Shown here in pieces: positions 23,727-34,677 of a stretch of 64,000 nt of DNA. Source of the stretch: Trichosphaerium sp. ATCC 40318 (taxonomy: Eukaryota; Discosea; Flabellinia; Trichosidae). The notes below the pieces were generated by a model. The model searched no databases. It was given only the letters and a program-made list of their open reading frames with translations, and was not told the origin of the DNA. Each line of letters opens with the position of its first letter. Positions within the stretch are counted from its first letter, which is position 1. Both the position numbers and the translations under genes were made by a program. The stretch spans positions 62,001 to 126,000 of the forward strand of contig JALMLS010000451.1 of NCBI GenBank assembly GCA_038496445.1, read 5' to 3'.

Positions 23727-24467
23727 ATGGCTCAAAACGATATTGAACAACCGTACAACCCAAATATAATACAACACCCACTTCAAATGGAAGACGAGGT
23801 AACAGATACGGAAGTTGTAAATCAAGAACAACCATACAATCCGAACATAATACAACCTCCACTTCAAACGGAAAACAAAGCAACAGACACAAAAGCTAGT
23901 GATACAGACGATTTGGCACTAAGAATACAATCAAACGTGCTCGTCACAGCAGATACTAAACCGACTAAAGTGTGCGTGATGTTCTTTATGTACTTGTATT
24001 GTCGACAGCAGTCGATATTATCAACCAAAATCAACAAAAAAGTTGTTGCGCCTCCTTACAAAAAACCTTATTGTTGATTTTGGTTGTAATAGCGGAGTTT
24101 TAAATAACTTGACTGCCGCAATATACAACTGCAAAAACAACTAATAATTCCTAAGAAAACTGGAGGGTCACGAGAGAAAAGATAGAAACATGGCATGTTG
24201 CTTGTACGTCATCTAGTATCACCTATTTTTGTACAGTTTTGTTAACGTACCAACAAGATTTGTTCTTGGTATTTTCTTTTACTTTCCATGGTGTGCTGCT
24301 GCCATGTTTATCACTTCCAAAGATAGGTTAACGAGGTATGATTCATAGGTTTTTCCCATTATTAATCCTTTTGTAGAGGTTTTGGCATCATATCTCTTAT
24401 CTTGCTTGTGCTTGAAACAATTGGAACAACTGTTTATCTATGTCTATTGTTTTTTGTGTGGTCTTGA
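23727..24467 (+). CDS. Small two-TM protein with PYNPNIIQ repeats (right copy)
   Basis: Near-identical in its first exon to the left copy (MAQND here, MDQND there). The same exon order joins in frame: repeats of QPYNPNIIQ, an acidic linker, KLEGHERKDRNM, then RFVLGIFFYFPWCAAAMF and IISLILLVLETIGTTVYL. The end is CLLFFVWS with a TGA at 24,465, different from the left copy's ending. The first intron (GTGCGTGA...CCTAAG) carries an insertion with a 16-bp inverted repeat. Function unknown. Two intact copies at this level of divergence suggest selection on the protein, which a synonymous/non-synonymous comparison could test. Confidence 0.7.
24022..24086. repeat. Perfect 16-bp inverted repeat inside intron insertion (MITE-like hairpin)
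   Basis: CAACCAAAATCAACAA at 24,022-24,037 is the exact reverse complement of 24,071-24,086, with a 33-bp loop. It sits in about 110 bp that are present in the right-arm intron and absent from the left-arm intron. A small non-autonomous element is the simplest reading. I could not identify clear target-site duplications. Confidence 0.65.
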
Positions 24468-24967
24468 ATGTCTGTTAGGCGCCTCGTCGCTGCTGTAACC
24501 ATACTTGGCTTGTACAAGATATCTAAAACAATGAGCCAAGTACAAGAATAAACTCATATTTCGTTCAGTATTGCTTGCAATTTACCAATTATATCATAAA
24601 TTTCAAATATTCTACACCTGAGATTGTGCTAAGAGTGCCAACTATTATAAAGACGTTAAGGGTGCTAAGAAAAATAGTACAAAACTCATACAATCACTTT
24701 GTAGTACATTTCTATCTGAGTGTTCCATAAGGAAAGCAACCGAAGAGTTTACACGAATAAACCAAAGTTCTGGCCTTAGATGTCAGTGAGGGTACCGGAG
24801 TATCTCCTCTAATAGGTGTTGTAGAATTGATAGGGATCTTAAGAAAATAATTATTTGTTTTGAATTCGCACATGGAACGTGATTGAATACTCCATCCCGA
24901 AAAAACTGATTGAAATGATACTTTTTGTTTATTCACGTCCTAGTATCGATAAACATCACATCACAGT

Positions 24968-25593
24968 ATGGATCATCCATCAAAAAAGGTACACCATAGA
25001 CTGAAGCAAATTTAACTTACATTAGACAAAGGACTCAGTTAATAGCTGTACAACACACTACACCTCACTAATACGAATTCCAGTTGAAATTGCAGCACTA
25101 TATTATCGGTTTAGACCACAGCACCTCTAAATTGTGGTCTCAAGTATCAAAATACGCAGCAACCACAACGCGATGTGATATCAATCTGAAAAAGAAAGGT
25201 GAAGTGAGGCAAGGAAAGTACAAAGAGTTTTATGAAACAGGACTATTAAAAAAATAGTGTAATGATGTCAACTACAAGCGACATGGAGAGCACAAGGTTT
25301 GGTATGAGAACGGTCAAATAGAGCAACATTTGTGCGAGTTGAGCTATTATGTGATGGGTAGAAAAGAAGGACAATCCAAACTGTGGTATGCCAACAGTAT
25401 TTTGAAACCACAATGTGATTTTGTCGGTGATAAAAAAGAAGGAGAGTTCAAGAAAAGGTTTGAAACTGGAGTTTTACACATACATGGTTACTTTGTCAGT
25501 GGAAAACATGAAGGAAAGTATAGAGTATATTGCAAGAACAAGGTCAGACATACCGTATCTTTGTACAAAAATGGTGAACAAGTCCAACAGTAG
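24968..25593 (+). pseudogene. MORN/YwqK-type repeat protein with internal stop
   Basis: A short first exon (MDHPSKK) and a GTACACC...CCAG intron (24,989-25,083) lead to a segment reading LQHYIIGLDHSTSKLWSQV, then KYKEFYETGLL. Three to four YwqK/MORN_2-like units follow: HGEHKVWYENGQIEQH, EGQSKLWYANSIL, EGEFKKRFETGVLH, EGKYRVYCKN. A TAG at 25,255-25,257 interrupts the frame exactly where the next unit has Gln (KPQC against KK-stop-C), so it looks like a CAG-to-TAG nonsense change. Similar repeat proteins are common in protists and giant viruses. I see no viral neighbours. The duplication breakpoint lies inside this exon. Confidence 0.65.
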
Positions 25594-26349
25594 TTAGAAA
25601 TAGCATGTTTTTTGAACTTAATAAATTAAGAATAGTATAGGCCACGTGAGTGTCTCCAACCTAGGCCTAATGAGTAGGGCAGAAAAAGACCAATGTACTC
25701 AACAATGTTCGGAGTGTCTGATGAAAGTGAATCGTCAATAGGCATTATAACAGTATGAGGATCTATTACTGAGCTAATACCTGTATCTGTTGACATGTTG
25801 TCGAATGAAAATGCTATGTCTGTAGGAACACTAATTGTACGAAGACCTTGTACTGAGCATATGCCTTCAGCTGTCAAGTTTTCATTAATGCCTATGGTAT
25901 GAACTCCTATTAAACCTTTGATACCTTCATCAATTACTGTCTTATCATTAATATGCTTGGAATATCATAAATATAAACCTTTTCATATCCAATTACGTCA
26001 TGGATGATCAGCCATCAAATGACATGATTGTGCAAGTGGGTCAGTACCCTCAAAACTTAGATATCTACTAAACGCACAATTGTTGACGCTTTTTGAACTC
26101 TACCTCCTCAACATCTTTCGGTAATTGGTCTTGCCGCAACTTCAAATATTTGAGTATCACAGTCACGTGATAGAAACTGTAGAAATACGTATTTATTTTC
26201 ACCAGCAATGGCAAGGATATGTACAGGATGACTATTATGTCAATGAACGTCCAGAAAAGAAATATTTATGGTTTTTAAACCTTTTATTTTCACTAAATAA
26301 TATTCTTATGTTAATAGGTCGCGCATGAAACGGCACGTGGTTCACCAAT
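25594..26349. other. Gap with coding-like scraps
   Basis: About 750 bp. A minus frame (25,626-25,877) and a plus frame (26,125-26,328, with VEIRIYFHQQWQGYVQDDYY) look protein-like in composition but have no recognisable domain, no start context and no splice partners that I can find. It may be gene debris next to the duplication. CACGTG occurs near 25,643, 26,163 and 26,334. Confidence 0.35.
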
Positions 26350-28600
26350 CTACATGACAGAGCATGCTTGTTTATTTGCTGATTTCATTCCGTACACCAT
26401 CTTCGCAGTGTTGTCAGTACGGTTCATCGCTCGGTATTCGAGCCTATCTAGTGTGCTCATTTTCTAGTAACATATGTAAGGATAATGAACATTAAATTAG
26501 GCTACGTACATCAGCGTCTATGGCTTGTTGTTTCTCCCTTTCAATCTCTGCATCAATGCTACCGACTACTTGTGCATACGTTTCTTCAAAAATGTGAAAC
26601 AAAGCAATTTGTTCCGTTGTTTTACAATGAGTTTTAAGAACATCCTAGTAATTAATTAGACGCAACAATTGTGGCAACAAACTTACCCTTGCAACGGTTG
26701 CCTTTTCTTTAGCTTCTTCATATTTACCAGCCTTTGCAAGGCGCGCACATTGTTGACCTACATTTGCAGAGGTGATCATAATATTGGCTTTGGCTAACAC
26801 CTTTGTTTCGCTGTCACTTGCTTTAATTACTTTTGTGATAGATTTTAGTATCTTGACACCATTTAGGCGTGTGAATTCAATGATAACCTGGAAAGGAATT
26901 TTGTTTGGTACTTCTACTCCTTTTGCAACTAAGGTAGAAAGTGAACAATAAATAAATGGTATAGCGGGTCATACGTGCGAATTCTACGGTACGCTCTGTA
27001 TCTGTTGCAATATTACCCACCTCTATCTTGAGTACATTGCTAAAAAATATTAAACGACAGCCTAATAATGAAAATCCGCGCACGACTTGCTACCACCAGC
27101 TCCTTTACTGTCCTCGTAATTGATAGGCTTGATAGATTTATGGCAAACTACAAAGAATAAGTAAGATAATTGCATTGTAGCGTTCTAGTTTACCAACAGT
27201 AACAGTTGCATTGGTACCAAGAATGACTCGTCTTGCCATGCTAACCACGTGTGAGAATAACAAGCGATATTATTAGTATTCGTACCTTCCAAAGTCCAAA
27301 TCAGTAGCACCAGTTAGAGCGACGCTTCCTCCTGTGACATCAGCGAGCATACCCAAGTATTCAAGTCTTGTGTTGCTGCCTTCAATTGAGATCACATTGA
27401 ACTCAACACCTTACCATATTTTAGATAACAGGACTTTGAGATTTTAGAGGTATACCATGTCGCTTAGCATATTGACCGATTTGTCCATCATAAAATGCCT
27501 ACATAATAAGCACGTGTACGCACAAGAAATGTCCAATACATACCTGGTTTATGTTGTGATCACCTTTTAGTGTTCCAACGCCCATATTCGCAAGTCCATC
27601 AGTGCATACGAAAACCTTACTACCAGGCTGTCGCGAAGCCGTGACCTATTAATATTCCTTTTAGAGAAGTTACTTCTGCAACTGTTTTTTTACCATTGCA
27701 ATTGTTATAGCTGGTCCTAGCGCGGTTGAACCACCTTCCTCGAAAGATTCTAGTTGTTTCTTTAATAGATCATACTAGTAAAAACGTCAGTACACTCATA
27801 CTAAAGTTATCTTTTTCATGGAAATGTGTGGTTTTACTTGAAAAAAAATAGTTGAAGGCATTTGTGTACCGAAGCATCAATACTGTCTTCGATGTTAATG
27901 TTCTCGGCCTGCTCTAGAAGAGTAGCGTAGTCATCAAGCTCTTTTACAGTCAACGTGTTATTACCGTAAACAGTGACTTTACTTGAAAAAGTAATAAATC
28001 CTACCCTATGCTCGCGTTATGAATTTAACTTGACATCCTTGTTATGAATACCTTTTCTTTGGGGTTTCTTTGCGCATGTAATCAAGTTGTGATTGAATTG
28101 CTTTTTGGACACACTGCAGACGCGAGACGTATTTTTTACCAACCTGTGTTGTTACACTCATTGATCCGCTACACTTGTAAGGGTAATAAGTTTGATTGAA
28201 TATATACCTTATGTCAACTACAAATAGCACTAAAGCGTCGCTATTTTCATCGGTGGTAACTTCTTCTTTTTCTTTAGGTGGTGGTGACATGTAAAATTCT
28301 GAGTGCGAAGTCTTTGGTAACTCTTCCTCCTCAAGCATAGTCTCCTGTGAGTGGCTACAAAATTCGCAATCCCATGTGTCATCCTGTCTGTATTAGACGA
28401 GTTAGTGCTTATATGTGCAGTTTGGCGTACGTAGAGCTTTCTTTGTTGAATACAGCGCTACAATTTTCGCAACGAGTAGGATCGCCAGTTATGAGCACAG
28501 CAGACGATGACTGTACTAGTTCGCCAAGGTTTAACGACAGGCAGTTCGTTATTGCATCGTAGTCGTAATTTCTACAGACGTAGCGGCTTCCAAATTCCAT
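26350..28600 (-). CDS. Zinc-finger plus vWA domain protein (Sec23/cpRas-like)
   Basis: The N terminus has a C4 zinc ribbon of Sec23/24 style (TRCENCSAVFN, then TWDCEFC). It is followed by an acidic linker and a von Willebrand A domain. The MIDAS motif is complete: VVDISGSMS is created by splicing, with FITF, then GGSTALGPAI and VCTDGLANMG. The downstream part contains KANIMITSANVGQQCARLAKAGKYEEA and a helical segment (HIFEETYAQVVGSIDAEIEREKQ). It ends MSTLDRLEYRAMNRTDN to a TAG at 26,350. The layout resembles dictyostelid circularly permuted Ras proteins minus the GTPase, and algal/oomycete vWA proteins. At least ten introns. The ligand is unknown; metal-dependent protein binding is expected from the MIDAS residues. 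Confidence 0.8.
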
Positions 28601-28833
28601 GTGTAGTTGTCTTCTTTGCGTTAGCTTAAAAGAACTATTTAAATCTATTCATGAACTGAAATACAACCGATTTTCTGCGTGTATTGCTAACAGGTCACAC
28701 TGAAAACCAGCCAAAGGGCCTTCACATACATGTATTTGTGTTGGGGTAAATAGGTGCGCCTAAGACTTTGATCGACTTCTCTGTCGTGGTTTATTTTACA
28801 CTCAACTCGAAAGACAATTGTGCGGTATTTACG
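28601..28833. promoter_or_regulatory. Divergent promoter region
   Basis: The vWA gene (minus) and the farnesyltransferase alpha gene (plus) are head to head with about 230 bp between start codons, so both promoters must lie here. I see no motif I can name. Confidence 0.45.
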
Positions 28834-30209
28834 ATGTCCAGTGAAGAAGAGGAGGTAAATTTGTTGTTTTAGATAGATTTGAAACTCTTGGCGTTAGCCT
28901 AACGTTTAAAAACTCGCCGTAACGCAAATTGTTTAGTACGTGTTTTATAAAGATAGACTTCAATGGAAAGATGTCGTACCAATTAAACAAGACGACGGAG
29001 AAGCTCCAGTTTGTCCAATTGCTTATACCGCTGAGTGTACGACGCGTAATACGTCAATCTCATTGAAATAATATTATTTTGCAGTTGAAGATGTCATGAA
29101 TTACTTCCGCGCTATGCTACAAGCAGATGAGAAATCGCAGCGAGCACTAGAAAACACTACCGAAGTAATAGAGTTCAATGCAGCTAATTACACAGTTTGG
29201 TATTTTAGACGCCTTATGTACGCACCAAACTGCTTCATACGCGATGTCATCACTCTTACGCACCCATTAGCCTCAAAGAATTAAATTCAGATTTAAAGGA
29301 AGAACTACAATTTGTATCTGATGAAGCTGCAGAACATCCAAAAAACTATCAAATATGGTATCACCGTAGAGCGATTGTTGAGATGCTAGGCGACAGCTCT
29401 CAAGAATTACAATTTACTAAGCTAGTTCATATGAATGACGCCAAAAACTACCACGCTTGGGACCACAGGTACTCAAACAAAAACAACAAAAGCAATCAAC
29501 AAAATAATTTAATTTGACACGACACAGGCAATGGGTATTAAAGACTTTTAAATTATGGGACGGAGAGCTTGAGTACGTTGAGAAATTGCTCAGACAAGAT
29601 GTGCGCAATAATTCTGCGTGGAACCAACGTTACTTTGTTATTACAAATACTACTGGTACGAACATGTGCCATCTAAAAAGATGTCACAAATGACAGTGTC
29701 AAAATATTGTGCTCACTTGCGATCTAATTTTGTTACTAGATATGAGCCTTGAAGTATGTAAAAAGGAGTCACTCTGGACAATCGAAAGAGTAAAAGAGGC
29801 ACCTAACAATGAGAGCGCTTGGAATTATCTTCGTGGGATAATGAAAGTAAGATTAGTACTTCTCGAATAAATATGTGGTAACATTCGCTAGGGATATAAA
29901 TTCACAGATTTTCCAGAGGTAGTTGCACTTTGCGAAGAGTGTCCTAATAAATGGCCTGCGTGTGCTTTTGGACAATCACTATTAGTTGACGTTCTAACCA
30001 GTCAAAACAAGTTAGCAGAAGCAAAAGAGGTAAAGACGCTCGCCCAACGCGTGTACTAACTTGTTTTAGGTTTGCGAACGTCTTGCACGTGGTGTTGATG
30101 ATATTCACAAAAAGTATGTTCAACGCCATTATACTATGCTTATTGCTTTTCTAGATACTGGGAATATCGTACAGCAGTGCTTGATAACAAAATTACCGCT
30201 CAATCGTAA
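28834..30209 (+). CDS. FNTA: Protein farnesyltransferase / geranylgeranyltransferase I alpha subunit
   Basis: Cytosolic prenyltransferase alpha subunit, a solenoid of PPTA helical pairs that docks a beta subunit and modifies CaaX proteins. After MSSEEEE, exon 2 reads [42 protein letters not shown] and [12 protein letters not shown] follow. The repeats keep the family signature WxxRR/Wxx[36 protein letters not shown] and [13 protein letters not shown]. The end is [17 protein letters not shown] and a TAA at 30,207. About seven introns. The DDG and YFR motifs favour FNTA over the Rab GGTase alpha subunit. Confidence 0.92.
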
Positions 30210-30317
30210 ATGCAGTGCCGTACACATGGTAAAATAAAACTATTGTTCAAGGAATATTTAAAATTACATTTTTATTGTTGTACAAATCAAACAAACTTAT
30301 TTACAGGTTCTTTCACT

Positions 30318-31399
30318 TTAAGCGGCCATATTGGCAGAAATAAAGGTCATCCACTTAGCACGAGGAATACTCTCGGCGATTACTCGTTCATGTAGTTCGG
30401 TAATAGAAATATTATTCACAGACATACCGGCATTGAAGAGGTTGAGCTTAACTAGCAAAGCTGCACAAGTGAAGTAGCTATGGGTAAAAACATAAGAAAC
30501 AGCTTTGTTTGATGAAGACGTACTCTCTCGCGGATTGTTCAATTACTTCTTTGTGTTCGGTGTCCTTCTTTACACGTAGAATCTCTGCTTCCTCACCAGA
30601 CAGTTTTAGAGTGTCACACATCTTCTGAAGTTCTTCGATCAATCCTCTTTGGGATGCTAAACGTTATTAATACTACCAAACAGACGCCTTTTTATACCAT
30701 TCTTTTGTGCCAATCTTTCGTTCTCTTCTTGGAGTGCTGTTTGTTCGCGTTTGTAAGTTTCAAGTTGACGCTCTGCCCACGCCAATTTGTTGTTTTTCAG
30801 CTCTAATTCCTGATCCAGGAGTTCGTACTTTCGCGTAATCGTTTTCAACTATTCAGAAGTAAGTACTGCAAAAAACGGCAACTGTTTACCTGCTCGCGAA
30901 GACCAACTGCATCACTCGTTGAGAGTTTGTTTTCTAGGGTCGAAATCTCAACTTTTTTGTCTGCAAGTTCGTCTCTTAGGTCGTTGTTGGTGGATTGAAG
31001 GCGATACACTGACTCTTTGAGGTGTAGGTTGCTAGTTTCGAGGTGCTTGTTCTTTCGCTCGGCACCTACGCGCTTTTCTTCCGCAGTGCTGAGTTTGTCT
31101 TGTAGTTCTGCAACCTCGTTTGAGTTCGTAATATTTGCACTCTATTTATGTAAGAATACAACTAAAACATTGTTCGTACTGTATTACTAGAGCTTGAGCT
31201 GCTTTTTGAAGGCTCAAACGGAGTGAGGGAAAAAGCTTTGAGCAACGACTCCGCTTTCTTTGGAGCAGAGTTTGTGGACGAAGCAGAACTCTTTGTTGGG
31301 GTAAGGTTTGTGCTATTTCACATTAATGGAATTTCCAAGGACAGTAGGTTAGCAAAGAACTTACCCAAAGGCCATAGAGAAAGGGGAGCCGAAATTCAT
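30318..31399 (-). CDS. Coiled-coil protein of unknown function
   Basis: The start at 31,399 gives MNFGSPFSMAFG, then a Ser/Thr/Lys-rich disordered part (TPTKSSASSTNSAPKKAESLL). A long heptad coiled coil follows: LSTAEEKRVGAERKNKHLE, LRDELADKKVEISTLENKL, YELLDQELELKNNKLAWAER, LIEELQKMCDTLKLSGEEAE. The C-terminal exons near 30,320-30,450 are tentative. TAA at 30,318. I do not recognise a family. Composition resembles cytoskeletal or centrosomal adaptors, which is weak evidence. It ends tail to tail with the farnesyltransferase gene, about 110 bp away. Confidence 0.6.
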
Positions 31400-31766
31400 T
31401 TTATATAACTAGTTGCTGCTTTTGTATTTGCTTTTCAAACTTGTTTTTAAGCCAAATAGGGTAACTATTTTTCAGTACTTTAGAAAATGTTGTAAACGCT
31501 ATACTTCTCATGTACACGCTTACTTTATATAACCTTTAGCGCGGGGAGAGAACTTAAATAGATATTGACAACAACCGTTTCATTTGGTGACAAAACGAGC
31601 ACTGAGTGACAGTTAAGCGCATTTGAAGGCGTTGTAGTAAGGTTGCGCACTAAAACCAATCACTAGAGAGAACTTGTCTTTACAACACACATCTTAATGT
31701 TGGCTTACTCTGAGGTGGGAAACATGACGTGTCAGTTCTAACAAGTGTCAATAGTATGATTTTGTA
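31400..31766. promoter_or_regulatory. Divergent promoter region
   Basis: About 370 bp between the divergent coiled-coil gene and the reductase gene. AT-rich; no gene and no nameable motif. Both promoters are expected here. Confidence 0.4.
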
Positions 31767-32688
31767 ATGTTCCTGAGCACAGGCATGATAGTAGCAGCTA
31801 TTGGTGTAGCTCTCATATCTATATGTAAAGTTTTGCCGATGGGCGTGTACGGTCGCTACGAGCCAAAGACAAAACTTTTGGGGATGAAAGTTCCAGCAAG
31901 AGTTGCGTGGGTTCTAATGGAATCTCCATGTACGTTTACCCAACCCTCTTACTGTCAAAAAAATTACTTACGTACATAGCTTCTATAACATGCGCAATTA
32001 GCTTCTTATTCTTTAGCGAGAAGTCTCATAGGGAAAGCAACGTTCAGCGCGTGTTTTTTGCCATGTTTATGTTACACTACATACATCGCGCGTTTATCTT
32101 CCCCTTCATGCTACGTGGCGGTAAACCAATGGGCATAATGGCAATGTTTGCCGCGATGTTTTTTTGTACTGGCAACGGATACATGCAAGGTAACCAATAA
32201 CGGTCGTAAGGTAGTTTACGGCAGTTAGGGCGCACCATTAGCGTTTACGCGCCACTGCGAGACGACAGTTACATGTTGCAGTGGAATTTTATTGCGGGAT
32301 GTATTGCATATTTTTGTGGCTTGATTATCAACACTCAATCCGACTACATACTCATTAACCTGCGAAAACCAGGAGAGACAGGCTACAAGATACCCAAGGG
32401 TAGCTGTTTCGACTATGTCACGTGTACCAACTTTTTTTTTTTGGCGCCAATTCGCCAATTCGCAAACTAACGTACTAACACATAGTTTTGCTAGCGTCAA
32501 ATTACTTTGGAGAGATGTTAGAATTCGCTGGCTACGCGTTGGCGAGTTGGAATTTCCCTGCTTTGGCATTTGCCAGTTTTACCGCCATTTACCTTTCTTC
32601 GCGCGCAATATTACATCACGAGTGGTATAAAAACAAGTTTGATGACTATCCAAAGGACCGTAAAGTTGTAATACCATTTGTATTTTGA
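31767..32688 (+). CDS. Steroid 5-alpha-reductase family protein (SRD5A-like)
   Basis: Multi-pass ER membrane reductase using NADPH. The sequence shows GRYEP, RVAWVLMESP, MLHYIHRAFIFPF, and the signature run SDYILINLRKPGETGYKIP. The next exons give LFDYVTCANYFGEMLEFAGYAL and a C terminus HHEWYKNKFDDYPKDRK with VVIPFVF. These match SRD5A1/DET2. The first intron begins GTACGTTT at about 31,929. TAA at about 32,688 is inferred from the open frame end; the downstream text reads TTTTGAACAC, so the terminator is TGA. About four introns. In organisms without steroid hormones the substrate is often a sterol intermediate or a polyprenol-type lipid, which the sequence alone cannot settle. Confidence 0.88.
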
Positions 32689-32862
32689 ACACAGGCAAAT
32701 AAACACGTTACTTTGGCGCGTTTTGTAGTGAGTAGTGACAACCGTTTAGCCGTTTAAGCGGGTTTTATGAAATTTAGCATGTTTTTTCTTTTATCAATTT
32801 TATTAGCCCGCTTTTTGGCGGTATTTCATAAAAGCTATAGCAAACAACGCAACACATCACAA

Positions 32863-34677
32863 ATGAGAGAAATCGTCCATATTCAAGTCGGCCAATGCGG
32901 TAATCAAATCGGTTCCAAGTTCTGGGAGGTAATCTCGAACGAACATGGCGTAGACCAACAAGGTGTTTGGAAAGGCGAACAAAACTCCCGCGAAGGTTTG
33001 AATGTATACTACAACGAAGCCAAAGGTGGCAGATACGTTCCTCGCGCTGTCTTAGTCGACCTCGGTAAGCTTTTCGAGAGATCTGTTTCAGAACGCTTAT
33101 TTTTCTCGTGTAGAGCCTGGTACGCTCAACAACATCAAAGCTTCACCTTATGGCAAGCTATACAGACCAGATAACATGGTTTGCGGCACAAGTGGTGCTG
33201 GTGCAGGTAATTTACATCGCTATGCTTTACGCTCTAAACCGCTACTCAGGTAACAACTGGGCCAAAGGACACTACACAGAAGGCGCTGAGCTTATCGACA
33301 ATGTTTTGGAAGTTGTTCGTAAAGAAGCCGAACAAACAGATTGTCTACAAGGCTTTCAAATCTGTCACTCCCTCGGCGGTGGTACTGGATCCGGTACGTT
33401 CTTTTTGCTTTTTTCACTTCCCGCCATTTTTTTTTTTAATGTTTTGCTGTTTTTGTTTCGCTCTTTGTACACCGTACTTACGCCTTACCAGGTATGGGTA
33501 CCCTTCTCCTTGCAAAAATTAAGGAAGAGTTCCCAGATCGCATGATGTGTACTTTCTCTGTTATGCCTTCCCCAAAGGTACACTACGCTCTAGCTTTTAG
33601 CGAATTAACGCGAAATTAAGGTTTCTGATACTGTTGTTGAACCATACAACGCAACTCTATCCCTTCATCAACTCGTTGAAAACGCTGACGCTGTATTTTG
33701 CATCGATAACGAAGCCCTTTACGATATTTGCAACAAGTACGTATTAGTAAACAAAACAGTCGCTTTCGACCCTTTGTAACAACTTTATAGGACCCTCAAG
33801 ATGGCCACTCCTGAGTACACTGACTTGAACAAGCTTGTTAGCACTGTCATGAGCGGTGTCACTTGCTCTCTTCGTTTCCCAGGCCAACTCAACTCTGACT
33901 TGCGTAAACTCGCTGTCAACCTCGTTCCTTTCCCACGTCTTCACTTTTTCCTTGTTGGCGTAGCCCCTCTCTCTTCTCGTGCTGGTACCGAGTACACAAA
34001 GGTCACTGTACCTGAGTTGACCTCACAAATCTTCAACCCAAAGAACATGATGGCCCATTGCGATCCAAAACGTGGTAAATACTTGACCGCTAGCGCTATG
34101 TTCAGAGGGTACGTTTTTGGATTTTTGTTTTTCGACGTGCACAATTATCTATGCCGTTACTCACGCTTTCCGTAGAAAAATGAGCATGAAGGAAGTAGAT
34201 GAACAAATTTGCAACCTCCAAGATAAGAACAGCCCATTCTTTGTCGAGTGGATTCCAAACAACATAACCCACTCCGTGTGCAACGTTGCACCAAAGGGCG
34301 AAAACATGAGCTGCACATTCGTCGGTAACTCTACAGCTATCCAATCCTTGTTCAAGCGTATTGGACACCACTTTACTGCTATGTTTAAGCGCAAAGCTTT
34401 CTTGCACTGGTACACTGGTACGTTGTTAATATTGCTGCTTGCTTGTTCGTAACTAACTTGTGTTTCAGGTGAGGGTATGGAAGAGATGGAATTTACTGAG
34501 GCCGAGAGCAACATGAACGATTTGATCTCTGAATACATCCAATACGAAGATGCTGAAGTAGAAGAAGTTGCTGGTGAATACTACGAAGACGAGCAAGGAT
34601 ACTACGACGAGGAAGGAGAAGAAGGCGAAGTTCAATATGAAGATGAACAAGACGTCCTCGAAGAACAACCTATGTAA
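32863..34677 (+). CDS. TUBB: Beta-tubulin
   Basis: The start [17 protein letters not shown] carries the autoregulatory MREI. The GTP-binding G-box GGGTGSG is split by an intron after the first [55 protein letters not shown] and [13 protein letters not shown] are all present. Seven or eight introns, several starting GTACG. After [22 protein letters not shown] the C-terminal tail runs 40 residues, rich in Glu and with five Tyr, roughly twice the usual tail. The N-terminal third is divergent in places ([20 protein letters not shown]). TAA at 34,675. Confidence 0.97.

Larger units (their letters stand above)
23695..25166 (+). repeat. Right arm of the large inverted duplication
   Basis: Inverted partner of 15,075-16,410, with a 7.3 kb spacer between the arms. 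The arm carries the second copy of the small TM gene (plus strand) and the 5' part of the MORN/YwqK gene. The gene continues past 25,166 here, but only its 5' end exists in the left arm. The right copy is therefore probably the source and the left one the derivative. The extra length is largely an insertion around 24,006-24,115 within the first intron of the TM gene. Confidence 0.9.

Noticed and set aside
15075-25166. Inverted repeat as an assembly fold-back artefact
   Set aside because: The arms differ by substitutions, an intron insertion, a frameshift and divergent gene ends, which an artefact would not produce.
25255-25257. TAG read as Gln (nuclear code reassignment)
   Set aside because: TAG ends the vWA and DUF3160 genes at family-appropriate positions, and no other in-frame TAG was needed to read a gene here. 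A nonsense change is simpler.
24968-25593. Bacterial toxin-antitoxin module
   Set aside because: YwqK-type repeats are sometimes labelled antitoxins, but here the gene has an intron, is broken, and has no partner gene. It is better seen as a eukaryotic or virus-like MORN repeat protein.
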